Source: Mangifera indica (lineage: Eukaryota > Streptophyta > Magnoliopsida > Sapindales > Anacardiaceae). From it: a stretch of DNA of 64,000 nt. Within the stretch, counting starts at the first letter, position 1, and each line of letters begins with the position of its first letter. The stretch covers positions 1,200,501-1,264,500 of the forward strand of contig NC_058155.1 in the NCBI RefSeq assembly GCF_011075055.1, written 5' to 3'. The translations under genes and the position numbers were made by a program. Shown here piece after piece: positions 36,651-49,055 of the stretch. Under the pieces are notes generated by a model. That model was not told the DNA's origin, ran no database searches, and saw only the letters and a list, made by a program, of their open reading frames with translations.

Positions 36651-37066
36651 ATCTTTTATGTAAGTTGATTTTTCCTGCTGTTGCATGATTAAATCTTGGT
36701 TGTTCGAAGTGACTTCATTCATTTCCAAAACTTATAGTATGAAAATGCACTATTTAAACATGAAAACTAGTGACAATATCCATTTCTTTTCATACGCATA
36801 CCTAACAGTATTCGAAGCTCAATTTGAAGTATTATTTACATCAAAGCCATAGCAACTAGTATAAGAACACTCCAGATATACAATGTCACATTCTTTTCTT
36901 CCTCCTCCCACGAATATCTAATCCTTGGGATTCTATTTTGCTTCTGGGTGTGTTGGACAGAAATCCAACCTCATTATACTTGCTTCAATTGCTGTTATAT
37001 TCAAAAGAAACCTCATGATCTTTGCTAGCTAGCTACAACAACAGCATTCCTTATTGTGAAGTCCAT

Positions 37067-39552
37067 TCATATTTTGCTTAACTGATTATAAATGTATGAC
37101 TTTGCAAAATACAAGTAGACCACAAATTCTATAATACTCAGTCCAGCAAGAAGCCAATAGAAGTAATCAAGATGTCCCTTGTTCAGATTATTAGCGAACC
37201 AGCTTTCATGGCCATCTCCACTGGTTGCTTTATCAATGGCAGATACTAGAAAGCTGCTAAGAAAGCTACCAACACCGAAGATGCTGAGGTATAGTGAGAG
37301 ACCTACACTCCTTAATTCAGATGAGACTTGATCATAGAAAAATTCTTGAAGACCAACCATGGTGAAAGCATCAGCGACACCAAACAAGATATATTGAGGA
37401 ATCAACCAGCACACACTTACTGGAATTGTCACATTTGGCTTGTCAATCAGTCCATATTCTTTAGCAGTTTTAAGTCTCTTCATCTCAACTAAAGCTGCAA
37501 TCACCATTGACAAAACAGATAAAAACATCCCAGTTCCAATTCTTTGAAGCATTGTAATGCCAGAAGGTTTCCCGGAGATGGTTCTTGCAATAGGAACAAA
37601 AACACGGTCGTAGATGGGAATGGTGAGAAAAATGGCAAGGCTTATGAAGGATTGAAGTGAAGCAGCTGGTATGTCAAAGGTTGGTGTAATTGATCTGTCC
37701 ATTGTAACTCCTTGCTTTGTAAAGAAAGTTGAAGATTGAGCAAACACAATGGCATAGATCAAGCTCGTAACCCATATTGGAACAAGCCTCAGAAATGCTT
37801 TTGCTTCTTCAACTTCGCTGATGCTACACAACTTCCCATATTCCTTTGAACCATCTGGTGCAAGAAGGGCTTTGTTGAGAAACCTGCGAGATTTTCATTT
37901 CAGTATGATATATTGACTGCATCAAATGTTCTAAAAACAATTCATTAAGAATTTAGAACCACCAGAAAAAGCAACAGTCCTGGAAACAAATAGAGAACAG
38001 AGTACTTCTCCACTAACAAGGGATCCTCTTTATGGTTGCATCAGTAATATCTTTGTACAAGTTTCATGGTATTGCATGTGTACATGTTTATCTGATGGTA
38101 AGCAGAAGATGAAGTTTCACCAAACCTAAGAATTTTAATACAATAGCACCGTAAAAATATAATTATATATGACATGTCAATGTTATAAAATGTTATATAA
38201 AGCAAAGCAAAGTGATTAGGTTTATGTGAAATTTTAATCCTTGAAGAATAAATTTTCACTCCTTTCAAATTACTTTGCAGTACAAGTTGCAGTTGTGCAC
38301 GAACAGATCTCATATAAATTTTCAGACATCATATTTCTTCACAGAATAACTTGATGGCTTGAGTTCTTTTGTTGCTTTTTAAATTTCAAATGATTCAAAT
38401 ATTTTCCTTACTTGTATTGCTCAGAATTTTGATGTGGCAAGGTTCCACGAGCTTCCTCTTGAAGAGCTATAGCAGAAGGAGTAGTTCGCCAATTCCTAGC
38501 AGCAGCAACAAAAACACTACCAATTCTCACAAACGGGCTTTTCCCATCACCTTTTATGCTAAATCGATAAGTCTTGGTTCCAAGCAAGAAAATAAACAGG
38601 GCAATAACCATCAATATACATGGAAGTCCAAACCCAAGAACCCAATTGAGGTTGTCTTGGATGTAGTTTAAGATTATAAGTGTTAACAAGGTTCCCCCAC
38701 AGATTCCGAAATACCACCAATTAAAGAACGAACTTTTCAGCTTGCATTCCTCTGGATCCTGACCATCAAACTGATCCGCACCAAAAGCCTGAACACAAGG
38801 CTTGTGCCCTCCTTGCCCAAGTGCTACCAAGTACAAAGAGAAGAAGAATAAAATTACTTGGAACTGATATTGAGGACATGATTTGATTTTATTTGTGTTT
38901 TGGCAATCAGAAGTGTCGGGCAATGGCAACATAGCTGATAAAGTCAGCAAGCCCAGTCCCTGTTAAAATCATACAAATTCAGGTCAATACAGTGAAAGCC
39001 AAAACATGAAAGAAACTTGCTAAGAGAAAGCACTCAAATTCTTTCTCAGTAAATCACTTGATTTAAAACTTAGCATTAACATATGAGCATTTAAAGTTAA
39101 GAACTTTAACATACAATCAAAACCAAAATGTCAAAAAAATACAAGCCTACTTTACGATGAAACAAATCCCACAATTCAGAAATGAATAAACTCACCAGAA
39201 TGTACATAAGACTGGCGACAACAATAGTACGGTAACGTCCAAGGAAAGAATCAGCAACAAATGCTCCTAAAAGAGGCAGAAGCGAGGCCGTGCCTGACCA
39301 GGCGTTGACGTTCTCCGCCGCCGTTGCAGTGGACTGACCCAGTGGGCCAGTCAAGTAGGTAATAAGGTTGGAACCAATACCATAATAGGCGAATCTCTCA
39401 GCCATCTCAACAGCAATAATGAAAGATGCAGATCTCCAGCGGCCAGAAGTGGATCTTTTGGCTGGTCGGCCTTTGTAGTCAACGGAGCCATCAACGCTAT
39501 CTTCAAGAAGCGGAGTTGCGGCGTCAGGGAGAGTAGGGATGTCGTCCATCAT
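37067..39552 (-). CDS. NPF5.10-like: NRT1/PTR family transporter, NPF5.10-like (three coding exons)
   Basis: Exons, read on the - strand, are 39552-39196 (119 codons, intron starts GTGAGT), 38959-38412 (after ACAG, next intron starts GTAAGG) and 37883-37067 (after GCAG). They join in frame to 573 residues plus stop, normal for the family. Residues 49-53 (EMAER) are the proton-coupling ExxER motif. 63-75 include [13 protein letters not shown], 86-106 [20 protein letters not shown] and R, and 167-184 [18 protein letters not shown]. Many hydrophobic segments fit the 12-helix major facilitator fold. The N-terminal DYKGRPA and overall pattern resemble the NPF5 group near Arabidopsis NPF5.10. Family members move nitrate, peptides or hormones with protons across the plasma membrane or tonoplast; the substrate here is unknown. 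No broken codon was seen. It is the only intact-looking gene in the window and sits between retroelements. Confidence 0.95.
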
Positions 39553-39659
39553 CTAAAGTAAAATCAATTAACAACCAAACTCTAATTCGCGGAACAAAAA
39601 TGGTATTTTTATTTCATCTGTACACGTGGATGTGGACTCTCTGGCGTAGATTTTGCTTT

Positions 39660-40205
39660 TAATAAAAGTAGGTACAAAAATAGCATATACAAATTTTTTT
39701 ATAAATAATAGGGTATTATAATTTTTTTAATTTAAAATTATTTAATTATATTACCATCCTATTATTTATAATAATACAATTACAAAAGACATGTAATAAA
39801 TCTTACTAATTTATGTTCATATAAGGGTATATAATTTGTTTTTATATATAATTTTATTTATTCCATGATTATTGATGTGCGTAATTAAATGATTTTATTA
39901 GTTATTTAATTATATGATGATATATGATTTATTTATTTAATTAAATACTTAAAATTTAAAACTAGCTACACGTACTTATATCACATAGTAATACTACACA
40001 TATACAAATTGTATAATAATCTCTACAAATTGAGATGATAGCATTTAATCGAGTAATTTTAATTTGAGAAAAAAATAAACAATTATATTACTTAATTGTA
40101 AGCTATCAACTAAGTTTGTACATATAAATTTAAATAATTTGATTTTATTCATATATATCACATATCAACTCAAAAATATTCTTTTAATTGATATTTGAAA
40201 AATTG
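39660..40205. other. AT-rich intergenic sequence with MITE-like fragments
   Basis: This is upstream of the transporter gene. Around 39840-39975 and 40010-40140 there are facing arms similar to the variants at 12405-12715 (for example CAAATTGTATAATAATCTC and AAGTTTGTACATATAAATTT). Borders are unclear. No promoter element can be pointed out with confidence. Confidence 0.35.
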
Positions 40206-40211
40206 TAAAAT

Positions 40212-40362
40212 TATATGTACCTACTTTAAGTACACAAACAAGTATATATTTAATGTGTGTTATTATATGATTGAATTATTTTGAATTAATGATAAAATAA
40301 TATCTAATCACATAATAACACATATTGTGTACTTATTTATATACTTAAAATAGATACACATA
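40212..40362. mobile_element. Palindromic MITE copy
   Basis: The ends TATATGTACCTACTTTAAG and, as reverse complement, TATGTGTATCTATTTTAAG match each other and the family type at 11916-12068. Inside are GTGTGTTATTATATGATTG and CTAATCACATAATAACACAT. Length is about 151 bp. Confidence 0.65.
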
Positions 40363-40387
40363 ATATTGGTCTTTGAATAAGAATATG

Positions 40388-40521
40388 AATAAAACTATAT
40401 ACATACTTATATATGTCATCACATGATTAAGTAATTTTAAATTAAGAATAAAGTAAAATACAATCATGTGATAACACATGTAAATATATACATATTTGTG
40501 TACCCAAAGTGAGCACACATA
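40388..40521. mobile_element. Palindromic MITE copy, left end truncated
   Basis: It starts inside the family with a TATATGTCATCACATGATT arm and has the partner ATCATGTGATAACACATG and the right end CCAAAGTGAGCACACATA. It lies within 30 bp of the preceding copy in the same orientation. The first 20 or so bases of the left end are not recognisable. Confidence 0.6.
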
Positions 40522-40619
40522 ATATTGTTCTAATAATATTATTATCATTTTTAAGCATCTTTGTATAAATTGGAAATCATGTACAAAGCCCAAATAGGTG
40601 CTAGCTATCACATAACACT

Positions 40620-42420
40620 AAGGGTATGCATAATTCGGTTCAATCTGTAAAATCAAACCAAATCATTAAAAAATTACAGTTTAGTTTGGTTTGGTTTGGG
40701 TTATAAAATGTAGTTTAGTATAAATAAATAAATAAATAAATAAATATATATATATATATATCATTCTTTCTCACTGGAAAATAACTATAGCTCCGTCACC
40801 ATCTTTTATGGTCTCAGTCATCATCTCAAGCTTCAATCAATTCGTTGTCATTAGACACATTTAAGTTGTCATTTAACTTGCCATCACTAATAAATCGTTC
40901 GCTTGCTTTTGTCCCTTTCATGGTTATATATGTATATTGAGTTTCCAGCTTCCAGTTGTTGTTTGAGCTATGAATTTACATTAGTTGACATGGTTTAACT
41001 TTCAACAATGGGACATCAATAGGATTGATCAGTTTTTCAATGTCAAGGATATCAATTTATATGTTGTAATTATAAACTTGCTCTACGATAGAAGTTATAA
41101 GATTAGAATAGTTTCAATAAATAAAAGAAATAATTTCGTCATATCCTTGGCAATTTGCACCTTTTCATTACCACTCTTTTGAACTTCTGTTCCTAGCAAT
41201 ACTCTCATGTTTCTTTTTTTATTTCACACTTATGAATCCTCCATAAAATTACATGCATTCATTTAAAACCAACTAATCGAAGTTGTATTTAGTCTTTGTC
41301 TCAATAAATGCCATCATTTCATACATGCATTTGTTACTAATCAGGTTTGTGGTTGGTTGCTAGCCCAACTGATAACATAATGTCATATATGCATTTGTCA
41401 TAAAGCCAACTGATCATAATTGTGTTTAGTCGGCTTCCCATGCCACTTTAGCCTTTTCAAATTATAATTTGATAAGAAGTGAAATATTGGTTTTCCATTT
41501 ATTCAAATGATTATTATTTTGTTAAGTTTACACAAGTGATGATGGTGCAGTGTTGTTTCATGTTCAAATTTATAATTGCGCTGAGTAATGGGGAGAAAGA
41601 AAGGTGTAGAATCGCCGCATTGTTATTATTAATGATATAATTTTTGTTTTGTTTGAATTGTTGTGCAATTGAAGTTGAATATCTTCACCAGAAATGTGTT
41701 ACTAGAGTCTTATGAATTTTGAAATTGATAGACCTTATCTTTACTTTATTTATGCTCATTCACAAACTTCATCTATAATTGAATAAAAGTGGAAAAAAGA
41801 TCAAGAGTCAATTTAAAGACATTTTCTTAGAGAGTGAAATAAAGGAAATATTATGTATCATTTGAGATGTGGTAGCTTAAAGAAAAGGGATCGGTTTCTA
41901 ACTGGTTGATGTCTATAATCTAGTGAAATTTTAAGGTGAAAAATGAATGTTTACTTCTATATTGTCAATTAACCAACTCTGAGTTTGATTAAAGTAAACA
42001 ATGTTTATGCAATATTTATTTAGTGTCCTATATTAGAGACTATAGATTATAATGTTGTTATTATAAATTAGGTATGTTGTGTTTATGATGTTATTACTAT
42101 AAATTAAGTATGTTATATTTATGATAGGATTATTATAAATTAAGTATGTTATGTTTAACTATTACTTTCACACAAAAAAGACATTATTGATGTCATGTAC
42201 ATAGATAGGTACAAGTGAAATATTATGTCTTTTGTCCTAGATAACTATAATTATTTTATTTTTTATTGAATATGAAATATTAAAAGTGAATGACTTTTAT
42301 TCTGTTCAAATCGTATATTTTTAATTTGGTTTGGTTTGATTTGAAAATTTTCAAATCATTTTTTAGTTTGGGTTGAAAAATATTGTAAACCCACCAAACT
42401 AGACCTTGACCACCCCTATA
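40620..42420. other. Possible non-autonomous hAT-like element
   Basis: The right end, read as reverse complement, is TAGGGGTGGTCAAGGTC, followed by GGTTT-rich sequence. The left end, AAGGGTATGCATAATTCGG at about 40620, is followed by similar GGTTTGGTTTGGG sequence. Both resemble the end style of hAT elements, but the ends match poorly and no 8-bp duplication was found. No transposase was read inside. A (TAAA/TA)n microsatellite lies at 40720-40762. Confidence 0.3.
42063..42166. repeat. 36-bp tandem repeat, three units
   Basis: ATAAATTA(A/G)GTATGTT starts at 42063, 42099 and 42135, giving a period of 36 bases over nearly three units. It is non-coding and AT-rich. Confidence 0.75.
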
Positions 42421-43865
42421 TGACGTGTCCTTGGGTTAGAGCAAAAAACAAAACTCCTCACATGACCAAGCATAAGTTTACCTAACCTTTCTTGATTAGC
42501 TATCTAAAGACTAAATGTCAACATAGGGGAAATTAATAAATATAGTGATTTTTTATTCATTCTATACATTTTTTACTTTTTTTTTTTTCATTTTATAATT
42601 TTAGCTAATCAGAAGCGCTTAATCAAAATTCTCCTTATATATAAAATGAGGGGAATACCTCATTTTCATCACTTTACTTATGTGGTCCAAGTACAAGTAT
42701 AGCTCAAGTTAAGGTGAGTTAAGCAATTCAACCTCTAATGTATCTCATGCAAGTTTCAACCAAGACTAGAATTTAAGGTAACAAGTAAGCAATACACAAA
42801 ATAACAAAATAATTTACCAACAAGGACCCAAGGCTTAAAGGACAACTGACTAGCCAAGGGGTTCCACCACCAAATTCTAGCCAAAAAAGAGAATAGACAA
42901 AGGATCAAGTTTGCTCAAGCAACAAGAATAGTTTTTCATTCAATAATGTCTAACCTTTTTACATGAAAGAGTCAAGCAATAATAAAATAAGGTTTCTTGA
43001 GATCTCAACCCAAATAGCATTAGATTATGTGACTGCTCAAAGAGGAAAGGGGACAAGAGGCCACCTAAGGTGTCATCCATTGCCCTTGTCAAATTGGGTA
43101 ATTCTTGAGCTAACCAATTGTCATCTTTTCTCCTTTATTAAAGCCTCCTTTGACTTGCTTGCAATTCCCATGATGATCTAATATATTACTAATTTACATA
43201 AATTTAGCTAATACGTAAGTAAATAAACAATTCCATTAGGCTTGGATGCTATTCTTGAACCCAAGTGAGCACATTACACCTAATTAAGTGATTTGAACCT
43301 ATTTGAGCTATTATAGCCGAATGGTATGGAGAATGAGCATGAGCTTGGATATAGTTGATAGAGTTTGATTGTAGAATATGGGCCGACTCCATATCATTTA
43401 CCTGCCAAACTCTCTTACCTCTCACATTCTATTCTAGTTTTTTAACGATTTTGACTCAAAATCTTTGTTATCGTTTACTTTTTTAGTTAAATTCATCTCT
43501 AAAATGGCTTAATAGATTAATAATCTATTCATTTTGTATTTGTTTTTGGCTATGTTTATGATTGGTTAGATTTTGCAATTTTTGGTTTTTGAGTTTGGAA
43601 ATGGTTATTTGTTGATAGAAAATGCTTATTTGTTAGGTAAGGTGCTGATTTAAGTGTTGAGATTGATATTGTTGTCGGGAAATTTCATTTTTTTTTGTTG
43701 GTGAAGGGTTTGAAATTTCTATTTTGATTAGTAAAGCTTTGGTTTTTTTAAAGTTTAAATTGGTTTGTAGCGTTTGAAATATTGTTTCTGGTTAATGTTT
43801 TAGTTTATGGATTCAGACAACATAATTTGTCAGAAATTGCAAAAAATTGCTTGTTGTCAGCAACG
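42421..43865. other. Unassigned, partly LTR-like non-coding sequence
   Basis: 42680-42960 has loose similarity to 13600-13780 (GGTAACAAG, TTCCACCACCAA, AGATAAAGGA/AGACAAAGGA), so both may be scraps of one LTR family. The short frame at 42963-43181 has no family resemblance. No gene recognised. Confidence 0.3.
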
Positions 43866-44110
43866 AAATCGGGGTAGGCGCGACATGCCTATCTTGCGCC
43901 TACCATTGTTTGGGGGGAAAAATTGGTAGCTGGATGCAGTCGCGCTTACCTTGAGCCTACCATTGTTTGGGGGAAAAGGTAGCAGACGCCTAAAAGGCAA
44001 ATTGATATGTCCTAGACCCCACCTACCACTGTTCAAGGAGGAAATCTATAGGTCGGATGCCTATGGGCGACAATTGATATTTGTTACAACTCGCCACCAT
44101 TGTTCATGGT
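43866..44110. repeat. GC-richer repeated module with short hairpin
   Basis: GCCTACCATTGTTTGGGGG occurs at about 43899 and again at about 43956, and a decayed version (CACCTACCACTGTTCAAGG) at about 44019. GGTAGGCGC (43873-43881) and GCGCCTACC (43896-43904) form a perfect 9-bp hairpin stem with a 14-base loop. The module is much richer in G and C than its surroundings. It may be the end of the element carrying the DUF1985-like sequence downstream; no border was proved. Confidence 0.6.
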
Positions 44111-44619
44111 ACTGTACTTGGTCCTATTACAAAGCTGTACATGTTAACTTTGACCAAAATTTTAATAGAAGTGATTGTGAACACTACTGTCCTTATTACT
44201 ATTGTCTTTATATTTAATGGAAAATTTAATGGAATTTACTGTTTATTATACTGTACACAATACAACTTTTAAAATTTTTTTATTTTTCATTTTATTTGAC
44301 CAAATTTCTTGTTTTATTTGTTTTTGTGTATTGCATTATTTTTAGTTATTGGTTTTGTTTACTAATGTTTTTTTGTTTTCTTTTTCTCAGATTTCCAATA
44401 AATAACCGCAAAGGTGAATTTAAATTCAATGATGCCCACCAATAAAGGGTCTAGTTAACAATTTGAAGGCACAAAGAAATGATTGCAAGCATCAGGGCAA
44501 AGTTAACTATGATCCAACATCGACTACTTTGAGGGACAAGTTTTGGACATCTTCTTGATATGGAGGAGCACTAGATTATTGTCATGCTATTACATTGGGT
44601 CCTTTTTCCTATAGATTAA

Positions 44620-45362
44620 TTAAGGAGATCCCACACGAGAGTTTTCGTTTTGGTAAATGGAGTTAATGTTTGTTTCATCTTGGTAAAGTTTGCACTAGTT
44701 ACGAGATTACTTTTTAGTGAGTACACCAACTTCCAATCATACGTGTTAGTGTCAAGGAGACCTAGGTTGAGGTGGCACTATTTCCCTAGTTTTGCATCGG
44801 TATCATATAAAGATTTACATGTAACTTTTGAGTCCCAATTATAGGGTGACAATGATGTGGATGTTGTCAAGCTTGTTGTCCTCTATTTTCTACATCACGA
44901 GATTATGGGGACATATAATAGAAAGGTGGCTTCGAATCACCTCTTATTTTAAGCTGATGATTTGGATGCATACCATTATATAAGGGGCTGCATGGTGTGG
45001 AACTTGATGACTAAATCAATTTTGTGGATTGTATAGAAGCAATACGAAGATGTTATCCATCAGTATCCACCATTTCTAAACGTCCCCCTATAGTAAATTA
45101 TGTGTACCTATTAATTTTTTAGGTAAGGAAATTGTAGATTTTTTTAAGAATTTGAAAAAGTTTTCATTTTCATTATATACTAACTTAAATTTATTTTCTT
45201 TCATTATGTAGTTATGGATATGTGAGACCTTGGAAAATCTAGGTGATTTTGTTTATTGCTTAGGAGTTGGTAGGGTCCCTTGGATATTGAAATTGAGGAC
45301 CACAAATCTCCTAACTTGGGAGGACACTATGATATTTTTTAAGGCTCCGATGGTATATAGTT
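44620..45362 (+). pseudogene. Decayed DUF1985-like domain, probably transposon-derived
   Basis: One frame from about 44650 reads CFILVKFALVTRLLFSEYTN, then YKDLHVTFESQL, a stop at 44842, GDNDVDVVKLVVLYFLHHEI, then VASNHLLF, a stop, ADDLDAYHYIRGCMVWNLMT. After an acceptor-like TATGTAG at 45205-45211 it continues LWICETLENLGDFVYCLGVG, RVPWILKLRTTN. This follows plant DUF1985: F.LVTGL near the start, LYFL in the middle, DDL.AF..YPWG, and VW..E..P.L. after a splice. That domain is usual in Mutator-like elements that also carry a Ulp1-type protease. No protease was found here. Three in-frame stops make it a pseudogene. Confidence 0.68.
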
Positions 45363-47500
45363 AATGAAACACTTTAGGTATGCTTAGAGAGGCAATTTTG
45401 TCCTTTGCCTAGAATTATATTCGAATTTGAAATAAGTAGGGCTAAAATTAGAGTTAGAATTTAGATTTTGACTTGATGTGCAACTGTGCAAAGGGAGGTG
45501 TATGCCTATACGTTGACTACAACACAAGTTGCCATGCTAGCAAAATATAAATATGTATGCTCGTACATCATTTTTTTGGTTAACCAGAGACCTCATCAGT
45601 ATTTTTTAGACTAGTAAATCCAGTGCACAGTGACCAGACTCACAACCACTATACAAGGTAAGTTATGGTTTCACAAGCGTGACAAAGGTTCGAATTCAAG
45701 CATATATGTACAGTCATGTATGACTAGAGAATTAAGATATTGACTTAGGGTTTTTCGAAGAAAAAGATAAACAATATTTAGGAGATGTGTGTTTGTGCAC
45801 CCAAAGAAAGAACGCCCATACATAAACTTTTATGTATATATGTACTATAGGCAAATTTCGGGTCACTAGAGACTGGAGTGGGTAACGAAATACAATAAAA
45901 TTTTAATAAATAAACACATAGACTAAATATCCTCTTGCTCAGTCGTGTTTTAGACAAAACGTACATAAGCATGGCAAACCAACCATAGGGTGTTTAGAAT
46001 ATGATACTTGGGTTTGATAGCTCATTCAATCTCTGCATGGCAAGAAAATCACTTTTTAACCCACAGTAGAGCAATACGTTGGTATCTACATGAAGCATGG
46101 ACAGAAGGAGGTTGAAATCATACATAAAAGGCTGTTAGGGCATTATGCACGAGGGGTGAGTAAAGGGTGAACAGACGTTCAACTGTTTATTTTTCAAAAG
46201 GATGCAAAATTATACAATCGTGTATTTATTTATAAGATGCTATTAACAACAATTCATAGTCGTATGTTTTATTGTTCATCCTTAATCCTTATCCTACATG
46301 ATCTATGATTTGTTTAGATCTTTCGGCACAAATTTGGATAAAGTTTATCCTAATCTAATTCACCATGAATAGTTATGCGTAGGTCATGAATAGGTTATTC
46401 ATGGTCAAGAAAAAAGTCAAATTGGGTTAATTCAATCTTATTGGATAAGCTCAGTCTATTCCCGATTTTACTTCAACCCAAACACTCTAAAATTATCACC
46501 AAATAACTTTATACCACTACAGTCCACATCAACTCCTATATGCATGTGACCTATAAGCTCTCTATTGTGCTAATAATATATGGATTTGGGTTGAATTTAG
46601 ATATAGACCAAGATTAGCCTCTAGGAAGACATCATAACCATCCAATCAATAGAGTGTTAGTGAAAAACTTTTAAGTCTTGTCAACTTTAAGGTTATGTAT
46701 AATACAATTTATTCATCAACCAATATCTGTCGAGACTAAGACATAGATATGTATCTATCTTAATGACTCCTTGATATGAACTGATATATTTTAATAATCA
46801 AATGATTTAGATCAAGCTCTAACCTAATCCCACTATGGCTATAGATTCAAGTAGTCATCAATGTTTTTCAGTATTCTCATTCAAGATATCTTCTCTTATG
46901 CTCAAGAATGACAAATTTTTATTGATCCACCATAACCTTTATACAAATCTCAGTATGACTAATCTCCACCTTCATAGTTATCCTATAGTGACACATTGGG
47001 TGGTGTTAAACCATGCCAATCTTTGTACAAGATAGGTTGGGATCTCAAGTCTAAAGATTATAATACCTATGAGTTAGATGATTTAGTCCATAGATATTAG
47101 AGCAACCATCTACATAAAAATCTTCAAGTTGGATTTGTTTGATGGACATGTCTATAACGTCCACCTAAGTGTTACACTAAGCTATTGGTTAACACCTTCG
47201 ACACGTGAGAACTGTTGTCACCTTTCGATGGAGTTGTTTAACACTACAATAATCTCATCTCCATTACTCATGCCCTTGGTCAAAGTAATGTCAAGATTAT
47301 AAACATTTCTAGAATGACTATCTAATATGTTCATAGGGTTTCCACGATTAATCATTTGATCCATTTATCACGATTATACTATTCTAAGGATATATTAGTT
47401 TTACAAACATATTAGATATAACTTAAAATGAATAAATAATACAAAATTTTATTAATAAATGAATTAATTACAATATAAACATGTACAAATCAATTGGCTC
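45363..47500. other. Unassigned sequence, partly Copia LTR-like on the minus strand
   Basis: No gene. 46290-47480 read on the - strand has features of a Copia LTR: CCAATTGATTTGTACATG, a TTAATAAAATTTTG string, and long unbroken non-coding sequence. The element body was not identified next to it. 45363-46290 shows nothing recognisable. Confidence 0.3.
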
Positions 47501-47519
47501 TGTGGTACTATCCAAACAC

Positions 47520-49055
47520 GCCAATGAGGAGTGAGGCATGACCATACATGCAAGAATAAGAATGTATCGTGACTTCACAATAGTGATCATACACCTTTAC
47601 ACATTACACACCTGTACATGGTTAAGTGCATGATTGTACCTAGAGGAAAATGTGCACTCGTGACTTGGCTATATATAGGTCATACAGACGAAAACCTTGA
47701 TTGATTTTTAAATAAAGATTAAGGCCTGATGAAATACTTAGAGATGATTGATAAACCCATGTAGAGATAGATTAAGACTAGATTGATGTCTGGGAGAGTT
47801 TTGAGTGATTAAGTTTTGAGTGATTAAGTTTTGATAGAGATTCGATTATCTTGAGATATTTGAGATAAGTTGATACCTACATGACATAGATTTATGAGAT
47901 GATAGTTTGGTTGAGAGAGTATCCAAGACTTAAGCACATTAATAAATAGGGTATAGTTTGTCGATTAATATCCTTAGAAAGAAAGAAAATTATTAGGATT
48001 GTGTGTCATTGATAGGCTACGACCTAACAAGACATATAGAGTATGTTATTTAGGTTCTATTAATTGATACGCTAGGACTGTGAGTCTATTGATTATTAGA
48101 GAGATAGGATAACTAAGATTGAAAAGCCTTAGAGATTGGTCACTAGAGTGGGTGCAAAGATTCCTTTTATTTGGTGGAGATCTGAGCAACCTTAGATTGA
48201 ATAAAAACAAAACTATATTAGAAAAGGAAAGGGATAGACATGATTGATTGATTGTAGGGTAGATTATTTCTACGTATTGAGTATTTGCACTCACTCTCCT
48301 CCTTTTGATTTTTACAGGTGAGAGACATAGAGGTGACAATGACGAGTTGGTAGGTTAATGAAAGAATGACATGTGGTTGATGGACTTATAAGGACTTATT
48401 GATATTTTGATTTTGATTTATAATTTGATTTGAAAGATTATGGATTTCATTTAGTACACATTTGATTATTTATTGGATTTAATTATAAATGTTTAGGATT
48501 AAACCTTTAGAAAATAGGCATGTAGGATGTTGAGAACACAAAGTAGTATATAATTCTAGCTTATTTAAGTTGATTGTGGTGCCTTGATAGTTTACCTACT
48601 TACCGAATGTTTTCACACACTTATGTGTTCCCTTGTGTTGTTTTATAAGTAGAAGAGGTTAGATAAGGGCATGTAAGAGGTACATCTGTCCAATCAACAT
48701 GAGAGTTACATGTGGAAGGGTCATTCATCTTATGTCTACTTTATCTAGTTTTTAGTTTTCTTATGCTTTTAGATGAGACATATTTGTATTTGTAGAGTTA
48801 TTATAAGATATAATGTAATCCAAACATAAGCATAGGTTTATGTTTTAATCTATGAATGATGTGATTCAATTTATATTATATGACACATTTTTGCATGCAT
48901 TTAAGTATTATTTATCATGATTTAATCTAAGAGTTGAAGTTTATTGTTTGTTGAAGTATATGTATATCAGGGAAGTTTAAATCAACAAGTCTTTTCAAGT
49001 CTATATTGCCTTCAGGAGTATGTTTCTAGATAAGAGTGTCACACTTTTGTAGTAC
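47520..49055 (+). mobile_element. Gypsy LTR-like fragment
   Basis: The block CTACTTACCGAATGTTTTCA, then CACTTATGTGTTCCC (about 48593-48630), and the end-like GGAGTATGTTTCTAGATAAG, then GTGTCACAC (49015-49050), parallel other fragments here. A second block, TACGTATTGAGTATTTGCA, then CTCACTCTCC and TTTTTACAGGTGAG, lies at 48271-48322, which suggests two LTR pieces are joined. No coding domain. Confidence 0.42.

Noticed and set aside
38369..38671. 100-codon frame antisense to transporter exon 2
   Set aside because: It lies opposite the conserved exon and has no family resemblance.
40620..42420. Complete hAT element
   Set aside because: The end style is suggestive, but ends match poorly and no 8-bp duplication or transposase was found; kept only as a low-confidence note.
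44930..45700. TTCGAAT strings as possible tRNA T-loop
   Set aside because: No cloverleaf arms or A/B box spacing around them.
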